Assembly (NCBI GenBank): GCA_029721515.1
Contig: CM056556.1
Span: 8,122,501-8,186,500, forward strand
Source: Synanceia verrucosa
Lineage: Eukaryota > Chordata > Actinopteri > Perciformes > Synanceiidae
Direction: 5' to 3'
DNA: 64,000 nucleotides
The notes below the pieces were generated by a model, which saw only the letters and a program-made list of their open reading frames with translations, did not search any database and was not told where the DNA came from. Both the position numbers and the translations under genes were made by a program. Below, piece after piece: positions 33,136-45,044 of the stretch (position 1 is the first letter of the stretch; each line of letters begins with the position of its first letter).

Positions 33136-36100
33136 TCACCGGTAGTAGTTGGGTTTGAAGGGTCCATGTTTGCTGATGCCCAGGTACTTGGCCTGTTCAT
33201 CAGTCAGCTCTGTGAGGTGAGCATCAAACGTGGGCATGTGAAGACTGGCCACATACTCATCTGAAAGAACACAGGGTTTATCATTTCTGAATGAAGTGAA
33301 CTTAAATATGAAAATCAAGGTAATAACTGTTTTTGGATATATAAGCTGAGAACTTGCCCATCTTCTTTGGCAGCAGGTAGACGTCCTGTTTGTATCGTCC
33401 TTCTGGGGCGCTGTACAGCTCTATGAGAGCCAGAGCCTGACATAGAGCACAACAGTACAGGTGATGGCCCCCAGCCTCAACATGACACAGCTACATCCTC
33501 TTTAATATGAGAGGAATAGCTCCTCCAGAATAGAACAGTTATTTAGTGAATATTGCTGTGCAAATTAGTGCAGAACATATTATCATACCTGGGTTGCGGC
33601 GGTGATGGAGAGAACAAATGAGGGGACTGAGGAGCAGCTCAGATTCAACAAACGGCCCTGAGAGAAGATTAAACAACAAAATGACAAAATAACTCAAATA
33701 CTTATGAAGAATAGTCCTGAAGATAGTCTCTCCTGCTGCACACCTGATCATATTAAGAACTACATACTTAAGCAGTGATCAAGTAACTCTATTCCTGGTG
33801 CTCAACAATCAGCATCAGCCCTTCATTTGTCATCATGGTTAGATCTGTAGGACTGAAATGAATAAATCCTGAGGCCTCTTTATTCTGCACAGGTGTGTAT
33901 TTAAATTTAGCTACAGTTACCTTTGCCACACTTAATCAATCCAAACTATCAATGACGTTAACCTAAGGAGCAAAACCATTTCAGTCATACTCCCTGTGCA
34001 GTAAGCTTGGAGTGAAACCACAGTAACTATATGAAAAACACCCTGTGTGAGCCCACCGCTGCTGTAACGGAGACCAGTGTGACTTCTGACTGTAAAATAC
34101 AACAAATTTGTCACATTTACTCATTTATTTGTAGCCTATTTTTATAGAAACTCGTTTCAGTTTGAGAAAGCCTGATAAATACAATAATTATAACACACAT
34201 TCATTTTATAGCATTCGATACACTGTTGTGGAGACAGTAGGAAGACACAGAAATGCAGTTTCCCTCAATGGAAAATGGCTAAAAAGTCTAGAGCCTAATA
34301 AATACAATAATTATAATACAAATTAATTTTATAGCATTCAATACACTGTTGTGCAGACAGTAGGAAGACACAGAAGTGCAGTTTCCCTCAATGGAAAATG
34401 GCTAAAAAGTCTAGAAATTTGTTTAAGTCTATAAAGTGAACCCGTCCACCTAACTAATTAGTAGAAAGTTTCCTAAAATTACAGTAACCCCTGAAGGCAT
34501 CTGTTACCATGTGACCGTTTCCAGCCAATCGTAGTCAATTGAGCGTCAGATACGAGTGACGTCAGTCACAGAACGAAGACCGTGATTGGCTATTCATAAA
34601 GTAAACTTGCTGAGCCTTTCTCTCACGGAAGGTGGGCTCACCTGTTTCCACATGTCATTTATTAACGGGAGACACATTAGTGATGCCCAGAGTGACTATA
34701 TTTGACTATTGCGCAACAGTAGGCTTATTATTTTGCTTATGAGGAGTGTACAAATTCTCCCAAAGTACGATAATTTTGAGCAGCTGGTATGATAATTCAT
34801 TTCCCCACCTGGCAACGCTGTGTCAAAGGTAACTTTTCATATATAATCTATGGAGGTAACCCAGGTTGGTCTGACTCTTTAATTTAGATGTTTCTCTTGG
34901 TCTTTAACCATTTCGTTTCTTTAGCGTTTTAAAAAAAGGATATGATTCTGCATGACTGTTTTCCGTAAGGCTAACTGTTAGCTAGCAGAATATTTAAAGT
35001 TAGCTACAAGCTAGTAACTTCACCAACACAGTAAGTATAGTAATGTAGAAAACTCAGTTAGTTTTGAAAATGGTTTTTTTTTTTTTTATAAAACTCAAAG
35101 TAATTCTAAGAAAATGTATATTGACTAGGATATGGAAAAAGTCAGCTAACATTAGCCTCAGGAGAAGCTTGATGTGAGATAAGTTAATGGATGGTAAAAA
35201 CAATTCCCTTGTCATTATCAGTTTATAAAATAAACTTATATAAAAAAAAATTCAAATCAGTATTTCAGTAATCAATATTTCAGGTGATTCATGAATTTTG
35301 CAAGTAGCTCTGTGACAGAAAAAAGATAATTCATCATAAGTGAAAGTACCCCAGTTCAGAGCACACTGTAAATACATAGATTTGTGTACATGTATTATAA
35401 TAATAATAATACCTGAGCCAGCAGGACAACCCTTTTGCCATCAGGCCAGATAACATGGTCCACCTGAGGCCTCACACTCTCCCACCTCAGCTCTGCTGTC
35501 CGCAGACTCGCCTGAGAAAAAAGAGATTATATTTTACACACACATTTAAAAAGTGTATGTGCATACAGGTTCACTCACACAAACACACACACAGTTCGTA
35601 CTAAATCTATCTCAGTGCTGGAGTGTCCCATGTTGCAGACGATGCAGCCGTTCTTCATTCTGTCCAGATGTTCCCTTCCCACGATGTTTTTACTCCCTGA
35701 AGAGAAACAGAGATGAAACAACCAGGACTGTATTGATATTCTTAATATTACTTTGTAGAGAACAGCAGTTACCTGTGCAGGTGATGACCAGGTCTACCTG
35801 TCTGATCACTTCCCCCAGTTTAATCACTCTGAAGCCATCCATGCTGAGAGAAGGGGAGAGACACATTATCACCTCATCACCTCACACAGGGATGATGGAG
35901 AAAATGTGAACAATACCATGTAGAAAAATACAATGCAACAACTTTAAATCAACACCTGTGCAATAACTATATGTTTTTAACTCAACTTTAATTTTAATAG
36001 CTGCAGTATTTTTCTGTGAAGTATGAATCTTCACTGGAATAATTTTAAATATCACACAATACATTTTTATCATTTTCGCGTATCAATTTATGTTTTATGC

Positions 36101-39100
36101 TACTGTTTTGTTTTATACCTAATTTGCAAAAACGCAGAGCAGCAGTTGTAGCAGTACAACTCACAGTAATTTCGTTGTGTTCACTGGAATACTATGACAA
36201 AGGGGGACACTTTATATAAAAAAAAAAAAAAATCATCATGTTTTGCTACATTGTGCCGTTGACAGAATGAGACATGTGTGCTGATAAAAGCTTCCTCCAT
36301 TCATTCATACCAGGCCTGAAGGGCACAGATGGGATCCACTTCTGTGACGTATACGATGGCACCCAGTGCCTTCAGGGCAGCGCAACAACCTTTGCCAACC
36401 TGCAACAAGAGAGAAAAGAGGTTGGTAGAGCTGCTTAAATATATGTCAGACATACACAGCACCATGGGAACATTCAGGGTTTTTTTGACCTCCCCATAGC
36501 CGCACACCACCGCTTGTTTTCCTCCAAACATGACGTCAGTGGTCCTCTTCAACCTGGAAGAAGAGTACAACAAGTTTGTTTTGCTGTCGTGAACCAGAGG
36601 TTTTTGCCTGTTTACTTGTAAATTGTTTCATGTTTCATTACCCGTCCAGTATGGACTCCTTGCAGCAGTAAAGGTTGTCAAATTTCTGCTTGGTCACTGA
36701 ATCGTTAACATTTATTGCCGGGACACAGAGCCTGCCTGCCTTTGACAGCTGGTATAATCTGAAACACAGGCGGAGAGACACACTTGTGAGGTGAACAAGG
36801 ATTTAGGGAACTTATAGGAACATCATTTCAAGTTTTAGTGACACTAACCGATAGATGCCTGTAACACTTTCCTCCACGATGCCTTTGATCTTCTTGAAGA
36901 GACTCGGGTGCTTCTTATAAATCCAGTGGGTCAGGTCACCGCCATCATCCAGAATCTGTGGGGAAAAAAAAGCTGATATCTCCATCAATACAATTTTTGG
37001 TGTGGTAGTTCTACACAGCCATTACTGGTCCACTTAACCCAAACAAAACAATGTGATAGTTGTCAAAACTGTAATAATAACAATATATATTCTACTTTTG
37101 GCCAATCAATCTTAAAATTAATTATGAGTACTGTCCTTTCGTTTGCTCACAGTACCATGTTGGGCTGCCAGGTTTTGGCACCAACACATCGGTCAATACA
37201 CCACCAGAAGTCATCCTCTGATTCTCCTCTCCATGCAAACACTGGGATGCCTGAGGCAGAAAACAAGTGATATGATTAAAAGAAAGCGTGACTAGTCCAG
37301 TTGGAGTAGAATGAGACGCTCGTACCTCCTTCAGCCAGAGCGGCAGCCACAGCGTTCTGAGTGGAGAAGATGTTACAGGCCGCCCAGCGACACTGAGCCC
37401 CCAACACCGACAGAGTCTCAATCAACACCTGCAAAACACCGTAAGCATACAGTCAGCAAACTGTGTTAACCTGACGAAGCTTTTTTTATATTCTCATTAT
37501 TTCTAATGCAGATAAGAGAAGAATAATAGTAAGAATAATTGTAGAAAAATAATCAGGCTCAACCAGTGTGTGGCCCAGCACCACTACATTCAGTTTCCTG
37601 TGAGTTGAACTGACCGCTGTCTGTGCAGTGATGTGTGTGCAGCCCACCACTTTGGCTCCAGCCAGAGGTTTCTCTGAACCTGCTCTTTTCCTCAGGACCA
37701 TCAGTGCTGGCATTTCTAAATATCACATACAGCGACCAAGTCACAACTTGAGAACATGCACATGTAATATTTCTATTAATAGTCTCTCCTTTTTTTCTTT
37801 TTCTTTACCTTGCTGCGCGATTATTATTTCTTTGCGTCCAAATTCAGCTTGTTTGATGTTTTTGATGCAGAAGTCAGAAAGGCCCTTGGACGTCCTTTGG
37901 GACTTATCTCTAGGAGAGGACTCATCGTCTGAGCTCTCACTGCACACTGCAACACAGTTTGTGAAAACAAACAGCTGATATGTAATGTATGTAATGCCCA
38001 AACAGCAAACAGTTGAAGTGTAACAGAGTAATACAGAGTCACATGATTTACTGGAAAGCTTGAAAGTTATGAAATGGCTCTGGTTTTCCAAACGTAATTG
38101 TTGTGTGTTTGGAGTCAGTCTCCAGCTAGGTGGGTCTTTACTCTGAGCCTTTGAAGTCTGTATAAACTCTGGCAGTGATTGACACGTTTGAAAAAGGCTC
38201 ACAGAGCTGATTAGGACCAAATTAAAGAGACTTAATTCTTCAGAAGACTTTTACTTGAAGGAGAAAGAACTGAGGATAATCCTCAGGGCCTGAACCAGCT
38301 CAGTTTATTCCTTGAAGACATGTGATCAGACTTAAGAGCGTACTGGTGTTGTGTGTTTTCATGTTGCCGTACCTGAACTGAAGCTATCTGTGGATGACTG
38401 GGAGATGGAACGAGAGTGTCGGCCAGTGTTGGCGGGGCGTTTGTTGAATTCTTGGTTCTGGTCGCTGAACTGTATTTGCTGTGGAGCCGAAAAAGAGACA
38501 CAGACAAGATATTAAGTCAGCCAAGTATAGCAGAAAACCCCATCAACTTCATGCCAAATCAGACCTGATTTAGTCATCACAGCCAGAATTACACATCAGC
38601 ACCACCCTTCATCACAGCAGGCTTTCCTGTAAAGAACCACCTCTCTGCTCACAGCCAATCACAAATCTCCTTCTCTTCTGCTGACTCATCCTTGTATCTG
38701 TTGCTGTCTCACCATCCAGTGTGGCTGTTTGAAGGCTGGGCTGCTGCCACTCGAGTCCCACTTATCCATGTCCGCTCCCTGGCTGCTCGCCTCACTCTGC
38801 AGCCTGAGCTTCAAGTCCAGCTCCAAAACAACGGAGACACACCCCCCTCACTGACCCCACCTCCAAAAAGTAAGAAAAATCTGTTTGTAGCTCAAGGGCT
38901 GCAGGTTTGATGGGATTATTTAGTTAAGAGCTCTGCAAGCAAGAGGGATTTGTAGTTTACTGCATGTTTATAGTCATATTGCTGTTTGTGTTAAAAGTTG
39001 TATCAGAAATACAGTAGTTGAATGACATTCCCCTGATGATACTTACCAGGGTTGCCTCAGCTTTTAACACAAAGCTTTAAGGACTTTGCACACCAGTATT

Positions 39101-40254
39101 AAATCCTCACTTACTTCCATAATAACAACATTACATCACAACAACATAACATAATCAAGAAGCGAAGCTGTGAATGAAAAATGGCATTTAATGGATATTC
39201 ATCAGACAAGTCCAACTGTAACTGTAAGATTTTCAGGTATTTCAGAAATATTTCTTGCAGCAGTTTGGTTCAATAATTGATTTGCAGTGTGAGTTTAGTC
39301 AACGTGAGAATTAAATAAAAGTAAGCTTTTTTATTTAAGCTGTGTTTCCATGTGCCTATCATGAAAGTCGCCATATTCAACTGATTAGTAGTCATAATTC
39401 ATGATTGCAATCAGTCAGGATTAAGAGAGGTGTCTTTCATGTGATTTTGCTAATTAAACTGAGTCTTTAATCTGTGTTGGCAGAAATTTAACCTGAACTA
39501 CTCCTTAAGATTTGTAACAAGGCTCGCTGCAGTTTTTCATTACTCTGCTTTCCACTGACTTTAGTTTGATCCATCCCCAGTATAATTTACAATATTTACT
39601 CTAATATGTACTTACATATTTCACATAAATCAATTATATTTTGTAGTTTTAAAACATGCTCCAGTTAAGATTAAATTAAAACATGATTCATATTCAAAGA
39701 CAGACTGATCTAAAATGTATCTCTAAGTAATGGTCACAGTTTGCATGAAGTTAAGCAGCTGCTTAATCTTTAACATAAAAAATCATTATGCTGTGACTTG
39801 AGATAGTGTGAAAGTTAACTTTATGACCATAACACCGTCTCTTACAGAGCTCAGGAAATAGGGTTGCTCCAAACCAGCTACTGTGAAAGTACAATGAAAG
39901 CCAATAAAGCTAATTATTAAAACAGGCTGGGGTTCTTAAAAATGTCTCCATTTTCAGACCATTTGTGCATTGATTTGTAACCTGAAAAAGTCAATGAAAA
40001 GCAAAAAGAACAGTGAGAATAGGGGTGGTTATAAACGGCTATATAAGTTTATTAAAGTACTCCCATCAAAACAACTCAGTGGTTACTAATTCAACATGAA
40101 GACTTGACTCACTGTCCTCTAAGAAGAAAACCAAAAAATATGGAGAGTTACAGCGTCTCTGAAACGAAAGCAGCGATACCTTGATGCAGATGGACTGCAC
40201 TGCCTCCTGGTCCTTGGCTTTAGTCATGTTCACTAGACTGTACACTTTCTTCAT
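33136..40254 (-). CDS. ahcyl2: S-adenosylhomocysteine hydrolase-like protein 2 (IRBIT family)
   Basis: SAHH-like regulator that binds IP3 receptors and bicarbonate transporters; family members lack SAHH activity. Sixteen exons on the - strand: 40180-40254, 38373-38478, 37809-37946, 37615-37715, 37326-37428, 37156-37250, 36849-36955, 36642-36758, 36490-36553, 36311-36399, 35773-35843, 35602-35696, 35413-35511, 33589-33657, 33358-33436, 33136-33260. Together 1533 nt, 510 aa. The N-terminus has the Ser-rich switch RSISQSSTDSFSS, then FGRKEIIIAQQEMPAL and the NAD-binding motif VVCGYGEVGKGCCAAL. DQNQEFNKRP and PTFDAHLTELTDEQAKYLG point to AHCYL2 rather than AHCYL1. The start MKKVYSLVNMTKAKDQ is one of at least two first exons (see 42283-42558). 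The last intron uses a GC donor. The protein stops after NYYR, one residue short of the family's usual final Tyr. Confidence 0.95.
34171..34415. repeat. Two-copy tandem duplication, period 123 bp
   Basis: The segment 34171-34293 is repeated at 34294-34415 with a handful of substitutions (for example GATAAATACAATAATTATAA then AATAAATACAATAATTATAA). Both copies end in GGCTAAAAAGTCTAGA. It lies in the large ahcyl2 intron 33658-35412. Confidence 0.92.
34521..34590. promoter_or_regulatory. CCAAT / CRE / inverted-CCAAT cluster in an ahcyl2 intron
   Basis: CCAAT in AGCCAATC at about 34524-34530, a perfect palindromic CRE TGACGTCA at 34557-34564 and GATTGGC (inverted CCAAT) at 34584-34590. Such NF-Y plus CREB spacing is typical of TATA-less promoters. 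It is followed about 390 bp later by TAGC-rich sequence like that seen just inside other genes here. It suggests a promoter inside the intron, most likely firing on the + strand, antisense to ahcyl2. Confidence 0.4.
38691..40179 (-). other. ahcyl2: ahcyl2 first intron (short isoform) interior
   Basis: AT-rich intron sequence between exons 38373-38478 and 40180-40254; no repeat or further exon recognised. The open frame at 38692-38910 on the opposite strand has no support. Confidence 0.6.
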
Positions 40255-42282
40255 GCTGCCAGAGCTGCACTGACCACACTAACCCTGCAGAGCTGCAAGC
40301 TGATGCTGCTGCTGAACTGATTAGAGAGTTCACATAGTGACGCTTTATGCCACACCTTCACCCCCCCCAACAGGCCCAGGTGATGGGTGGAGACAGAGAG
40401 AAGGCATAAATGGAGTCTTTGTGAGGCTTTCAGATGGAAAATCTGAGAAAATATAGAGGAACAGGTTAGAGGTGAAAAGAAGAAAGAAAGGAAACAAGCT
40501 CAGCCAAGTGTTACTTGAGGCCACAGATGAATGTGTGTACGTACAGTAAAGTGCACTCTGCTCTCAGGGTATACGTTAAATAGACGGCAGAGTGATGCAC
40601 GTACATGACATGCATTCATGACAGAGTTTGTTCGTGAGAGAGAGAAAGAAGTGCGCACCTATAGCGACAGAGGAACCAGCAAAGTGAACAAACAAGCCTT
40701 ATATGTAGCTGCATTCAGGGACACAGACTGCAGCTTCGCTTTCTTCAAGTAAACAGGCAATAGAGCTGAAATTTACTGTAGAATGTCTCTTAAAGGGCAT
40801 TCCACGGATTTAACACAAGATGATCAGTTTGTATAATGTCGTTGACAATGATCTGGTGTTGGTCTAGAAACATACATTTATATCAGAAAATCTGTGTTGT
40901 GTTGACAGGAAAAGGTGCTTTCTGGCTGCATTTTGGCAAAAAAAAGCATAGGAATAGGAAAAAAAGTTAATTGTACTTGTTTCTGCCCCTAGATGTCTTC
41001 TTGTGCTCATTTTGAAAGTCAACTCAAATTGGAGACACAAAGGGCATTATATAACTGTTTTCTCAATAGAAATCCTGCAGTATAATCTGTAAGCAAACAG
41101 TTTAAATAATTATTCATTCAGCAGGCAGTGTGGGTAGAGCAAAAATAAGACAGACAAGGGCAAATAGCTCCATCAGAGCATTTACAACCTGATGTGCCGT
41201 CCTCCAACCTTTCAGTTACACATAAAGAAACCAGCTCTCCTACACCCAAATCAGTCCAATTCCAAGAAACAGGAGCAACAAACCCTAAAAGCCATTTTCA
41301 TCATTTTGAGACGGACGTCTGGGTTAGATAGCAATGACAAGTCTATAGAGCATGTGTCACTGAGTGGAGATGGTAACTTTGAGCATATTCCAGATGGCTA
41401 TCCATCCATTCATTATCTACCGCTTATCCTCATAGGGTCGCGGGGGGCTGGAGCCTATCCCAGCTGTCTTAGGGCAGAAGGCAGGGTACACCCTGGACAA
41501 GTTGCCACCTCATCGCAGGGCACATAGAGACAGACAACCACTCACACTCATATTCACACCTACGGACAATTTAAATTAGACAATTAACCTAATCCCCATG
41601 CATGTTTTTGGATGGTGGGAGGAAGCCGGAGTACCTGGAGAGAACCCACACAGACACGGGGAGAACATGCAAACTCCACACAGAAAGGCCCCGGGCCTCG
41701 AACCTGGTACCTTTTGCTGTGAGGCGACAGTGCTAACCACTACACCACCGCGCCGCCCTCCAGATGGATATATGTACATAGAAATGCCTTGTAAAAAATC
41801 AGTATGCCAATTTAACTCTATGGATGGACCGTGCTGACTAATTAAGAAGCATGCAGGGAGCAGTGGTGAGCAAAGACCTTATGATTTGAAATAAATCTCA
41901 GTGATCCATGATAAACAGTATCTAAGGAGTGAGAGAAGATGCTTGCCTATAACACCACCATAACCAATCATAGGCATTAAAGTTGCAGCAGCAAGTCTCC
42001 CTTTTGGGTCAAAAGACTTAATTCTGAAATAAAATAAGTTGTTGATAAGGAGTCATACTCTGACATGTAAAACTTACACACTTCCCCTTTAAGCCTGCTC
42101 TGTCCCTTTGAAGAGACAAAACGAGTGAAATATGTGCTGGTCAAACATTCATAGAGGTCTTTGCATTTGCAACTTAAATTATTGACAGCCTGAGCATATG
42201 CAGATTCACACTTCCAGTGGAGAACACTAACAGATGCATGTACCGTGTGTAGTATCTTGATGCGCACAGCTTCCCCTCTCAC
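40255..42282 (-). other. ahcyl2: Region between alternative ahcyl2 first exons
   Basis: Would be promoter of the short isoform (near 40255-40400, TGATGCTGCTGCTGAACTG region) and intron of the long one. Apart from the dispersed repeat at 41398-41762 I see nothing recognisable. Confidence 0.45.
41398..41762 (+). repeat. Dispersed teleost repeat, copy 2 (more complete)
   Basis: Starts TATCCATCCATTCATTATCT and includes CGCTTATCC, GGGTCGCGGGGGGCTGGAGC, CATGCATGTTTTTGGATG, GGAGAACATGCAAACTCC and GAGGCGACAGTGCTAACCAC, then ends CCACCGCGCCGCCC. The same order of blocks occurs in the shorter copy at 14765. This is a very common interspersed fish element; I leave its family unnamed. The flanks CCAGATGG (41390s) and CCAGATGG (41760s) repeat and may be its target-site duplication. 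Confidence 0.88.
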
Positions 42283-42558
42283 CATGTCAGTCTTCAGAGC
42301 TTCGGTCACCAGCTCTCCTGTCCCAGACTCAGTTGTCTCCATCCCGTCTCTGTCCCGACCCTGAGGTGACCCCCTGCTTTCTGCTGCCTTTAGCATCTGC
42401 AGCAGTCTGGGGCTGTATTTCACTGGTTGATGTTTGCCACTTTCATCCTCCTCCGCCTCTCCGTTTAACGCAGCTCTGTCCGCCACATGTGGTGGGTATT
42501 GATCAGGTAGTGGCAGGTCATCCCAGGAGGCTCTCGTCTGGTCTCTTTCCTCTGTCAT
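42283..42558 (-). CDS. ahcyl2: Probable alternative first coding exon of ahcyl2 (long isoform)
   Basis: An open exon of exactly 92 codons from ATG (42558) to a good donor (GACATG|GTGAGA) that ends in phase 0, as required to join the QIQFSDQNQEF exon at 38478. It begins MTEERDQTRASWDDLPLPDQ and is hydrophilic, acidic and Pro-rich, as expected of a disordered N-terminal extension. Using it gives 577 aa, close to the long human AHCYL2 (611 aa). The sequence itself is not clearly similar to the human extension, so the assignment rests on strand, position, phase and length. It could instead be a first exon of another transcript. Confidence 0.5.
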
Positions 42559-45044
42559 GACTCTTCTGGCTGCTAGTAAAGAAGTGAATTAGATTCCTGC
42601 TCAAGTGATATCATACCAGACCAAGTGACGACTCAGCCATACCCAGCCCACATACATCTGATATTTCCACCTGCGACTCGTCTGTTTACTCTAAACAGCA
42701 GCAGCTCTTGGGTTACTTTGACTAAATGTAAAGTAGATAACCTGGATGCTTTTTGGACACATGGGGGAGTGTAACCTGGAAGTACAACTCACTCCTACCA
42801 GTATAGATACATACTGGGTGTCCTCATACAGTCCTTTGTACTGAAGGGTCTCCTGTTAAAGGGGGAGCACTTTTATTCTTTTAACACCTCAGGCATGTAG
42901 AGTTGCAGAGCCACTTGTTTTGTGTTGTCTTTGATAACATAGTCTGAAATTGCAGTGCACACAAAGACATGAGGGTGATGCAAACAGCGGGTTTCATTAT
43001 AAACAAGCAGAACGGGCTATGTGTTTACATTAAACCTCACCGGTATCAATAAGGGCCCCATGGTGACCGACAGACCACCTCCTTTTACCGGTCTTTAGTC
43101 AGACTAAAAGACAAGTTTGTTAGATAGACTGGTGTAGTTATCAGGCTTGAGAAACATTACATTATGGTTTTATCTGTACAGTGATTGTTAATGGATAAGT
43201 TTACTTTTTTCAAACTGTTGTCAGGTTCCTTTATAAACATTGCAACAGGTTTTACTGTAGAATTCCCTCTTTGTGTTTCCCTATTGAGCTTCATTGGAAG
43301 GATAATAACAAAAATATCTTGAAGATTATAACTTCGGATGATACTAGCTTCAATCGCTGATGAACTTTAGAACAGAGTGACGACCTTATTGTAGTTTTAA
43401 GACAGATGTGAACAGTTGCGAACCTGTCTGATGGTTTTAGACTCGAATGAAGGTAGGTGAGCAACCAGCTGTTGGTGAAACCTATTGTGTGTTGTTTTAA
43501 AGAAATCATGTGGTCACAGTTTGAAAAGTTCACAAAGTTTTCAGGTGTCAATGGACGTTTCAGGTGCATCATTAGGGAGACATGCTTTTTGTTCCACTAG
43601 AGGGTGTAACGGGTCCACAGGAGTTTTTCCACAGCTGAGACAGAGGATGTCTTTGTTTCTTTCCTCCTGTGGGAGGATTTCACATCGGGAGAGGTTTATG
43701 ACACTCAGTCCAGAGAGAAGAGCAGTGGGAGGGGATTTAACTCTGTATCCAGACCTCCCTCCTTCTCTCTCTCTCTCTCTCTAATCTTGCTCATTTCTAT
43801 TCAGTGCAGGAATTTGAGACTCTAGTGTTAAATTTGGAGTGTTACAAAATGTCCTAGTCAGTGAGGTGTTGACTATGGGACACTCTTTCAACTTTGAATT
43901 ATTAAAGTGAGCTGAATACTCATACACTGTATATACTTGTGTAATTAGCTATAACCACTCATATATCATAATGTTACTCAACTTTCTTCTTGGAGGTGGT
44001 AGAATGAAGATATAGTTTCTGTTAACCTCTTGTTTTGCTCCTGGTTACAGGTATAAAAAGGCATTAGATTACTGACTCTGCTGTCTCTGACACCATATCT
44101 TAACCTCCTTGTACACCTGCGGTGGTTATAGGTGTTGTTTCAGATTTCATGCTGTGAGATTATGATTTTGCAGATTAACTGAACTGCAGTGCTGTTTTTC
44201 AGACGTGTTGCTCTGCTCTGTTTCCTCCAGTGCACACACTCCTGCAGTACTGCACTTTTTCGGTGGTACAGTGTGTAATTCCTCCTGTCAGGCAGTAGGG
44301 ATTGTGCAGTGGTAAGGATGTGATGGTGGAGCCATTAAATCAAGCTCTGTGCGTCTACTCTTTGCACTCGTTAATTCTGAGCACATTTGAGGTTACAACA
44401 AAGACCACTCTATACTACATGTTGCACCATTATCTCTTTTATTTATGGAAAACATGTATTTATACACAAAAGAGGGGAATATATTGACATATATCACATT
44501 TTGGCTCATTTCACAATAACATGGATTATGAGTGTCATTATTTTAATATGACCAATCTAAATGAACAGGAAACATGAGCAAACAGACACAGTTTACAGCT
44601 GCTTATCTTTTATTCTCCCTTTGCTTAACTTGAGAGGGTTGTATTCTGACCGACAAACCATCACAGTAAGTAAAAAGAGGTTGCATATCAAACAACATAC
44701 TGTACAAGGACTGAAGAGAAAAATATCCTGTCAAAGTAAAAACCCAAATCTGACACTTAGTCAAATGTACTTTTTCACAATGAACCACACTTACAACCTG
44801 CATTGTCTTGAGAAATATTATACAATGCCATGTATTTTAAAAATCATGTGTGGTACAATTCTAAATGTAAAACACAATTTCGCTTTCAACGGCAAATTCA
44901 TTATACCGTGGAAAAAGGAATGCACAATAAGAACTCCTCCTGTCTATATTTTGACATGTTGCCGCCAGTATTTGTGTCATCTCTCTTTACAATATTTATC
45001 ACGTTATTGTGACCACATCACAGACAGAGTCATTATTTTGGCCC
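42559..45044. other. Intergenic region between ahcyl2 and chrm2
   Basis: Holds the presumed long-isoform ahcyl2 promoter at its left edge and the chrm2 3' UTR at its right edge. A short (CT)n tract lies at 43765-43781. The 177-aa open frame at 44561-45094 on the + strand is antisense to the chrm2 3' end and shows no protein family features. Confidence 0.55.
44438..44443 (-). terminator. Candidate chrm2 poly(A) signal
   Basis: TTTATT on the + strand reads AATAAA on the - strand, about 600 nt after the chrm2 stop codon. Confidence 0.35.

Noticed and set aside
34682..34741. Short ATG-initiated frame (MPRVTIFDYCATV...) after the CCAAT/CRE block
   Set aside because: Only 19 codons, no initiation context or conservation evidence; not reported as a gene.
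41598..41837. Open frames on both strands with matches to many predicted fish proteins in style
   Set aside because: They lie entirely within the dispersed repeat at 41398-41762 and are repeat-derived.
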